Under the pieces are notes generated by a model. The model saw nothing but the letters and a program-made list of their open reading frames with translations, was not told the origin of the DNA and ran no database searches. Shown here piece after piece: positions 31,815 through 36,050 of a stretch of 36,050 nt of DNA. Both the position numbers and the translations under genes were made by a program. Position 1 is the stretch's first letter. Each line of letters starts with the position of its first letter. This DNA is from JARRJS01 sp037388885 (lineage in GTDB: Bacteria; Gemmatimonadota; Gemmatimonadetes; Longimicrobiales; RSA9): NCBI GenBank assembly GCA_037388885.1, contig JARRJS010000071.1:1-36050 (forward strand), given 5' to 3'.

Positions 31815-33941
31815 GTGGGCATGTCCTCGTCGAGTGAGCGTCCGTTGTGCCGTTCAATCCCCCGTCTGCTTCCCGTTCTCGGCCTGCTCCTGGTCACAGC
31901 CCTTGTCGGCGCGGTGTCGTGTGCGACGCGGTCCGCCGGGGGCCCCGCCGCATTGACGGGGGACTGGGATTACTACGTGATGCTGGGCGCGGAGCCGAGC
32001 GGCGGGTTCGAGGCGCGGCGCCGGTTCGGCTTCGCCCACTTCGAGGGTGCGGACGCGAAGGCGGCGTGGCTGCGTCGTCGTCTGGGCACGACGCTGGAGA
32101 CGGTCTCGGGGATCCGGACAGCAGGTGACTCGGTCATCGTGGAGTTCGCGAGCGGCGCGTCCATCCGCGCGGTGGCGACCGGCGATACCATCGCAGGACG
32201 CTTTTTGCGCGGGACGACGCCCATCAACCGCGTGTGGCTGGTGCGCCGGGATTCGCCGGCGGTTTTCGAGCCGTACTACGCGCTGTGGGACGGGCCGGTG
32301 TCCGACTCCACGTACGCCGTGGACATCGACCCGGCGGTGCCCATGCACGCCCGGGACGGCACGCTGCTCATGAGCTTCGTGGGCCGGCCGGTGGGGCCGG
32401 GTCCCTTCGGCGTGGTGATGGAGCGCACGCCGTACCTGCGCTGGGACACGGCGAACGCGGTGTTCTGGGCGTCGCGGGGCTACATCTATGTGAAGCAGGA
32501 TGTGCGGGGACGCGGTGGCTCCGGCGGCGTGCTGGACATGAACGCCATGCAGGAGAGTGACGGCTACGACGCAGTGGAGTGGGCGGCGGCGCTGCCGGGC
32601 AGCAACGGCAGGGTGGGCATGATCGGGCGCTCCAACCCGGGCCTGTACGCGTGGTACGCGGCCATCGCTGCGCCGCCGCACCTGGCGACGATCGCGCCCG
32701 TGGTGGCCACGGCGGACCCGATCCGGTTGGTCCCCTACATCGACATGGTGTTCTCGCCCACCATCGTGCCCTGGCTGTGCTTCACCGCGGTGAAGAACAC
32801 GCTGTCGGACATGAGCAACCTGGACCTGGTGAGCGCGTTCCGGACGCTGCCGGTGATCGAGAGCGCCGAGCGCGCCGGCTGCCCGCGGCGCCAGTTCTGG
32901 GACGACTGGTTCGACCACCAGAAGCTGGACGACTACTGGCGCAACCTGGGCATCGAGAACCACCTGCAGAACGTGCGGGTGCCGGTCCTGGGCATCTCCG
33001 GCTGGTACGACGACGCCCGGGGAACGATCCGCAACTACGTCGGGCTGGACACGCTGGCGCACCATCCCTTCCAGCGGCTGGTCATCGACCCGGGGGCCCA
33101 CAAGGGGATCGACTACGTCAACGGCGACTTCGGGCCGCAGGCGCGCATCGACCACCGGGCGCTACAGCTCCGCTGGTTCGACCACTACCTGAAGGGCCTC
33201 GACAACGGCGTCGACAGCGAAACGCCTCTTGAGCTGTTCATCATGGGGGACAACCGGTGGCGCCAGGAGAGCGAGTGGCCCCTGGCCCGCACGCAGTGGA
33301 CGAAGTACTACCTGCACTCGGGCGGCGTGGCCAATACGTCGGCGGGGGACGGCGTCCTGACCACGACGGCGCCCGGCGCCGAGCCGGTGGACACCTTCAC
33401 GTACGACCCGGGCGATCCCACGCCCTACCTGGTGGACGCCAGGGAGTTGGAGCTCAACATCAACGAGGATTACGCCGGCGTGGAAGCGACGAGGCCGGAC
33501 ATGCTGGTCTTCACGACGCCGCCCCTGGAGAAGGCCACGGAGATCACCGGCCCCATGACGGCCACGCTCTGGGCAGCCACGGACGCCCGCGACACCGACT
33601 GGCACGTCATGATCCTGGACGTCTACCCGGACGGCCGCGCGCTGCGCATCCAGGATGGCATCGCTCGCGCCCGCTTCCGCAACGGGTTCGACAGGCCGTC
33701 CCTGCTCACCGCCGGCCAGGTCTATCGTTACCACATCGACCTGTGGTTCACCGCCCTCGTTCTGCCGCCCGGCCATCGGTTGCGGGTCACGGTGGAATCG
33801 GCGGCGTTCCCGAAGTACGACCGGAACCTGAACACCGGCGGGGACAACGAGCGGGACACGACCTACGTGTCGGCGCACCAGCGCATCTACCACGACGCCG
33901 ACCACCCATCGTACGTGACGCTGCCGATCATCCCGCGGTGA
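31815..33941 (+). CDS. CocE/NonD family hydrolase (S15-type acyl-peptide hydrolase/esterase), secreted or lipoprotein
   Basis: 708 residues from GTG 31815 (ATG 31821 is possible). An export signal, LLPVLGLLLVTALVGAVSC, ends in a cysteine at 36; AVSC is a weak lipobox. A beta-rich domain of about 115 residues follows, then the alpha/beta-hydrolase domain: ERTPYLRW, VKQDVRGRGGSGG near 230, nucleophile Ser273 in GMIGRSNPGLYAW, a likely Asp in GISGWYDD near 397, and a likely His in VIDPGAHKG near 425. The C-terminal jelly-roll domain typical of X-Pro dipeptidyl peptidase/CocE proteins begins near 570 (KATEITGPMTATLWAATDAR). The nucleophile elbow has Asn where most relatives have Tyr. The substrate cannot be predicted. 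Confidence 0.88.
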   Translation: MGMSSSSERPLCRSIPRLLPVLGLLLVTALVGAVSCATRSAGGPAALTGDWDYYVMLGAEPSGGFEARRRFGFAHFEGADAKAAWLRRRLGTTLETVSGIRTAGDSVIVEFASGASIRAVATGDTIAGRFLRGTTPINRVWLVRRDSPAVFEPYYALWDGPVSDSTYAVDIDPAVPMHARDGTLLMSFVGRPVGPGPFGVVMERTPYLRWDTANAVFWASRGYIYVKQDVRGRGGSGGVLDMNAMQESDGYDAVEWAAALPGSNGRVGMIGRSNPGLYAWYAAIAAPPHLATIAPVVATADPIRLVPYIDMVFSPTIVPWLCFTAVKNTLSDMSNLDLVSAFRTLPVIESAERAGCPRRQFWDDWFDHQKLDDYWRNLGIENHLQNVRVPVLGISGWYDDARGTIRNYVGLDTLAHHPFQRLVIDPGAHKGIDYVNGDFGPQARIDHRALQLRWFDHYLKGLDNGVDSETPLELFIMGDNRWRQESEWPLARTQWTKYYLHSGGVANTSAGDGVLTTTAPGAEPVDTFTYDPGDPTPYLVDARELELNINEDYAGVEATRPDMLVFTTPPLEKATEITGPMTATLWAATDARDTDWHVMILDVYPDGRALRIQDGIARARFRNGFDRPSLLTAGQVYRYHIDLWFTALVLPPGHRLRVTVESAAFPKYDRNLNTGGDNERDTTYVSAHQRIYHDADHPSYVTLPIIPR

Positions 33942-34007
33942 TCGTGCAGGCGGGGGCGAACAAAGCAGGTGCGGGCGGGCCGGACGCTGCGGACTCCTGG
34001 GCGCTGC

Positions 34008-34054
34008 GGACCGTGCCGGGCACTGCGGACCGTGCCAGGCACTGCGGACGGTGC
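34008..34054. repeat. 19-bp tandem repeat array
   Basis: 34008-34026 and 34027-34045 differ at one base; a third partial copy starts at 34046. A diverged 17-base unit precedes them at about 33990. Each unit contains GGCAC and GTGCC, so it can fold on itself. It lies 66 bases after the hydrolase stop, in the convergent space between that gene and sdaAB. Confidence 0.75.
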
Positions 34055-34290
34055 ACCAGTCGCCAGTTTTGACTCAATCAGGCATGACTCTGTCCCGTGA
34101 GGCGGCGAACCATGTGAAAAGCCCCGAGCTCTGGCGGCGAGCTTGCCACCACCGTTTGACGTCGTTTGACGGCGCAAAGGCAGCTTCGTGCGAGTCCCGA
34201 GGCGCCCAGAGCCTTCCGCCGATGTTCAACTTCGCAATCGGCCATCGGCGTAGCCCGATGGGAAGAAACTGGCGACTGGTGCACCGTCCG
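34045..34290. mobile_element. Candidate MITE-like element with 25-bp perfect terminal inverted repeats
   Basis: Bases 34045-34069 are the exact reverse complement of 34266-34290. The 196 bases between include a hairpin (34242-34248 with 34255-34261) and a doubled GTTTGACG motif near 34156-34173, but no convincing gene; the open frames there simply start in the inverted repeats on both strands. No clear target-site duplication is seen. This, with the tandem repeats, is all that the 376-base stretch 33942-34317 holds. Confidence 0.5.
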
Positions 34291-34317
34291 TGATGCCCGT
34301 GAGGCCCCCGCCTGCCT

Positions 34318-34980
34318 CTACACGGGCACGATGGCGCGCGCCCAGCGCAGCCAGGGAAACGCCCGGATGCGCGCCAGGGTGGCGTCGGAGATGGGTCCGT
34401 CCACTTCCAGGGTCATGAGGGCCTCTTTGTGGCGGCCGGTCCGGTCCACGCGCATGGTGGCGAGGTTCAGACCGTCCTGGGCGAACACGCCGGAGATGGC
34501 GCTGATGGTGCCCGGCTGATCGCGGGCCAACAGCACGAGTGTATGGTAATCGCCGCCCAGGTCGACGGGGAAGCCGTCGATCTCGCTGACCTGGATGCGG
34601 GCTCCGCCCACGGACGCGCCCCGCAGAGTGACGTGCTCCTCCCCGTGGGCCACATCGAACACGACGCTGTTGGGGTGGGCGTCGTCGCCCAGATCCACGT
34701 TTTCGAATCGAGCCTCCAGCCCGGCGGCGTCCGCTTCCTCAAACGCCTGTCGCAGTCGCAGGTCGTCGGGTGACATGCCCAGGAGTCCGCCCACGATGGC
34801 GCGCTTGGTGCCATGTCCGTCGCCGGTGGCGGCGAAGGAGCCGTGCAGCCGTACGGTGGCATGGTCGGGGGTGGTGCCGAGGATGGCCCGCGCGATGAGC
34901 CCAAGGCGGCAGGCCCCGGCCGTATGGGACGATGACGGCCCCACCATGACGGGCCCCAGGATGTCGAACAGGGAAACCAT
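34318..34980 (-). CDS. sdaAB: L-serine dehydratase, iron-sulfur-dependent, beta subunit
   Basis: Beta subunit of the two-part [4Fe-4S] enzyme that converts L-serine to pyruvate and ammonia. The 220 residues begin VSLFDILGPVMVGPSSSHTA, the family hallmark, with HTAGACRLG following. HGSFAATGDGHGTKRAIVGG comes near 47. The C-terminal ACT domain starts near 145 (TLVLLARDQPGTISAISGVF). On the minus strand the ATG is preceded at five bases by GAGGAGG (34985-34991), which overlaps the sdaAA stop, so the two are coupled. It is convergent with the hydrolase gene. Confidence 0.94.
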   Translation of the reverse strand: MVSLFDILGPVMVGPSSSHTAGACRLGLIARAILGTTPDHATVRLHGSFAATGDGHGTKRAIVGGLLGMSPDDLRLRQAFEEADAAGLEARFENVDLGDDAHPNSVVFDVAHGEEHVTLRGASVGGARIQVSEIDGFPVDLGGDYHTLVLLARDQPGTISAISGVFAQDGLNLATMRVDRTGRHKEALMTLEVDGPISDATLARIRAFPWLRWARAIVPV

Positions 34981-34989
34981 GGGCCCTCC

Positions 34990-35871
34990 TCAGGCGCTGA
35001 TACCCGTGGGTTGGCGCGCCGGTTGGATCTGCACCAGCCGGCGGGCGGATGGCGTGGCCGCAAGGCCGCCCTGTGCCGTTTCTCGGTACGCCACAGGCAT
35101 CTTCCGCCCCACCTCGCCCATGACGTCGATGACTTCGTCGGCGGTGACGGGGAAGTCCAGGCCGGCCAGGGCCATCTCGGCAGCGGCGATGGCCTGCGTG
35201 GCCGCAGACGCGTTGCGGTAGATACAGGGGATCTCCACCAGGCCGCCGATGGGATCGCAGATCAGGCCCAGCATGCCCTGGAGCGCCAGGGCCACCGATG
35301 TGGCCACCTGCTCGTTCGTGCCACCGCCCAGCCAACACACCGCCGCGGCGCCCATGGCGGCCGCGGCGCCCGTCTCCGCCTGGCAGCCGCCCTGTGCCCC
35401 GGCTAGGGAGGCCCGGTGGGCGATGACACCGCCGACGCCGCCTGCCACCAGCATGGCGTCCACCAGCCGTTCCTCGTCGGCGTCCAGCACCTCGCCCATG
35501 GTGACCAGGATCGCCGGCAGCACTCCCGCGGCACCCGCCGTGGGTGCCGCCACGATGAGGCCCATGGCCGCGTTCAATTCCAGCGTGGCGATGGCCCGGG
35601 ATAGCAGCATCGTGACCTGGGGGCCCAGTAGCCGGGGCCCGTCCTGCCACAGGCGCGCGGCACGACCTCCGGTGAGCCCCGACGACGACCGCACTTCGCC
35701 CTTCAATCCCTCGTCGATGGCCGCGCGCATGACCGACAGCGTCTTTCGGATGCGAACCCGGATCTCGTCAGGCGGCCGGCCGCTTTCTTCCGCTTCCGCG
35801 TCCAGCACGACGCGGGGCAGGGATCGCCCGTCGGCGGTGTCCTGCAACATGGCTGCGATGGATCGGTGCAT
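34990..35871 (-). CDS. sdaAA: L-serine dehydratase, iron-sulfur-dependent, alpha subunit
   Basis: Catalytic alpha subunit. From the ATG at 35871 (AGGAG nine bases upstream, within 35881-35887 on the plus strand as CTCCTGC) it has 293 residues. The three iron-sulfur cysteines are Cys163 (GAQGGCQAE), Cys205 (LICDPIGG) and Cys216 (VEIPCIYRNA); their spacings of 42 and 11 equal those of the Legionella enzyme. SSSGLTGG near 62 and AAPTAGAAGVLP near 108 are the usual substrate-binding stretches. The frame is open 26 codons further upstream but without a ribosome binding site. sdaAA precedes sdaAB by nine bases, as in Bacillus. Confidence 0.93.
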   Translation of the reverse strand: MHRSIAAMLQDTADGRSLPRVVLDAEAEESGRPPDEIRVRIRKTLSVMRAAIDEGLKGEVRSSSGLTGGRAARLWQDGPRLLGPQVTMLLSRAIATLELNAAMGLIVAAPTAGAAGVLPAILVTMGEVLDADEERLVDAMLVAGGVGGVIAHRASLAGAQGGCQAETGAAAAMGAAAVCWLGGGTNEQVATSVALALQGMLGLICDPIGGLVEIPCIYRNASAATQAIAAAEMALAGLDFPVTADEVIDVMGEVGRKMPVAYRETAQGGLAATPSARRLVQIQPARQPTGISA

Positions 35872-36050
35872 GGGAACACGCTCCTGCGATTGCCGGGGAA
35901 CGCCTCGCCAATCGGCCAGGCTCGGCGCACTGCTACACACGAAAGCCATTCCCGGATCCCGCCAGGCATCCGCCTCCGCCCGCGGCCCTGGCCGGTGCCC
36001 ACACGCGGGGCCCGGCTACGACCCGGGCGCATGACCCCTGTGCGCCGCCC

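Noticed and set aside
34051..34293. Short open frames on both strands starting MHQSPV inside the inverted-repeat element
   Set aside because: Both begin in the identical inverted repeats and lack coding signs after that; they are a by-product of the repeat.
35872..36050. Region upstream of sdaAA as the start of another gene or a promoter
   Set aside because: The frames there are GC shadows, and no -35/-10 pair could be picked out on the minus strand; nothing reliable is seen.

Overview
This window looks like chromosomal DNA of a GC-rich, Gram-negative-type bacterium. It has an ExbB/ExbD/TonB system, a TonB-type periplasmic C-terminus, a lipoprotein-like hydrolase and LspA. The combination of ftsH-folP-cdaA, a Bacteroidota-like purine nucleoside phosphorylase, an actinobacterial/Thermus-like IleS2, and chemotaxis genes mixed with mglA/mglB fits Gemmatimonadota or a near relative. 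That placement is inference; there is no rRNA gene here. Nearly all genes lie on the + strand and are tightly packed, often with ATGA or TGATG overlaps.

Layout. 1-3483: ftsH (5' end cut by the window), folP and cdaA (c-di-AMP synthase). 3480-5949: a strong sigma70-like promoter overlapping the cdaA stop drives exbB, two exbD genes and tonB, ending in a clear intrinsic terminator at 5989-6023. 6039-13174: a promoter almost touching the start codon leads into yggS, divIVA, a purine nucleoside phosphorylase, ileS, a dksA/traR-like gene, lspA and rluD. In this stretch ileS and lspA both have internal out-of-frame deletions, and rluD carries a 7-N gap flanked by a 28-bp duplication. Because ileS and lspA are normally essential, these are most likely assembly faults.

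13171-30140 is the centrepiece: one co-directional run of 18 genes behind a single recognisable promoter. It holds a chemosensory core (cheW, cheY, cheA, cheC, then cheR, cheD, cheB, cheW). Between the two halves lie an 889-residue TPR protein, two paralogous DUF4388-winged helix-TPR proteins, three roadblock/LC7 proteins (one MglB-like), an MglA-type polarity GTPase and an unusual tandem DnaA-type AAA+ protein that has no DNA-binding domain. The run ends with a secreted or membrane-anchored HELAH metallopeptidase-like protein and a small membrane protein. No chemoreceptor, flagellar or pilus gene is present. The simplest reading is a chemosensory pathway controlling MglA/MglB-dependent cell polarity or surface motility, with the DnaA-like ATPase as an undescribed component.

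30309-36050: a SnoaL-like protein, tRNA-Val(UAC), a frameshifted conserved-looking gene with its own terminator, and a CocE/NonD-type hydrolase. Next comes a non-coding stretch with 19-bp tandem repeats and a 246-bp element bounded by 25-bp perfect inverted repeats. On the minus strand are sdaAA and sdaAB, the two subunits of an iron-sulfur L-serine dehydratase.
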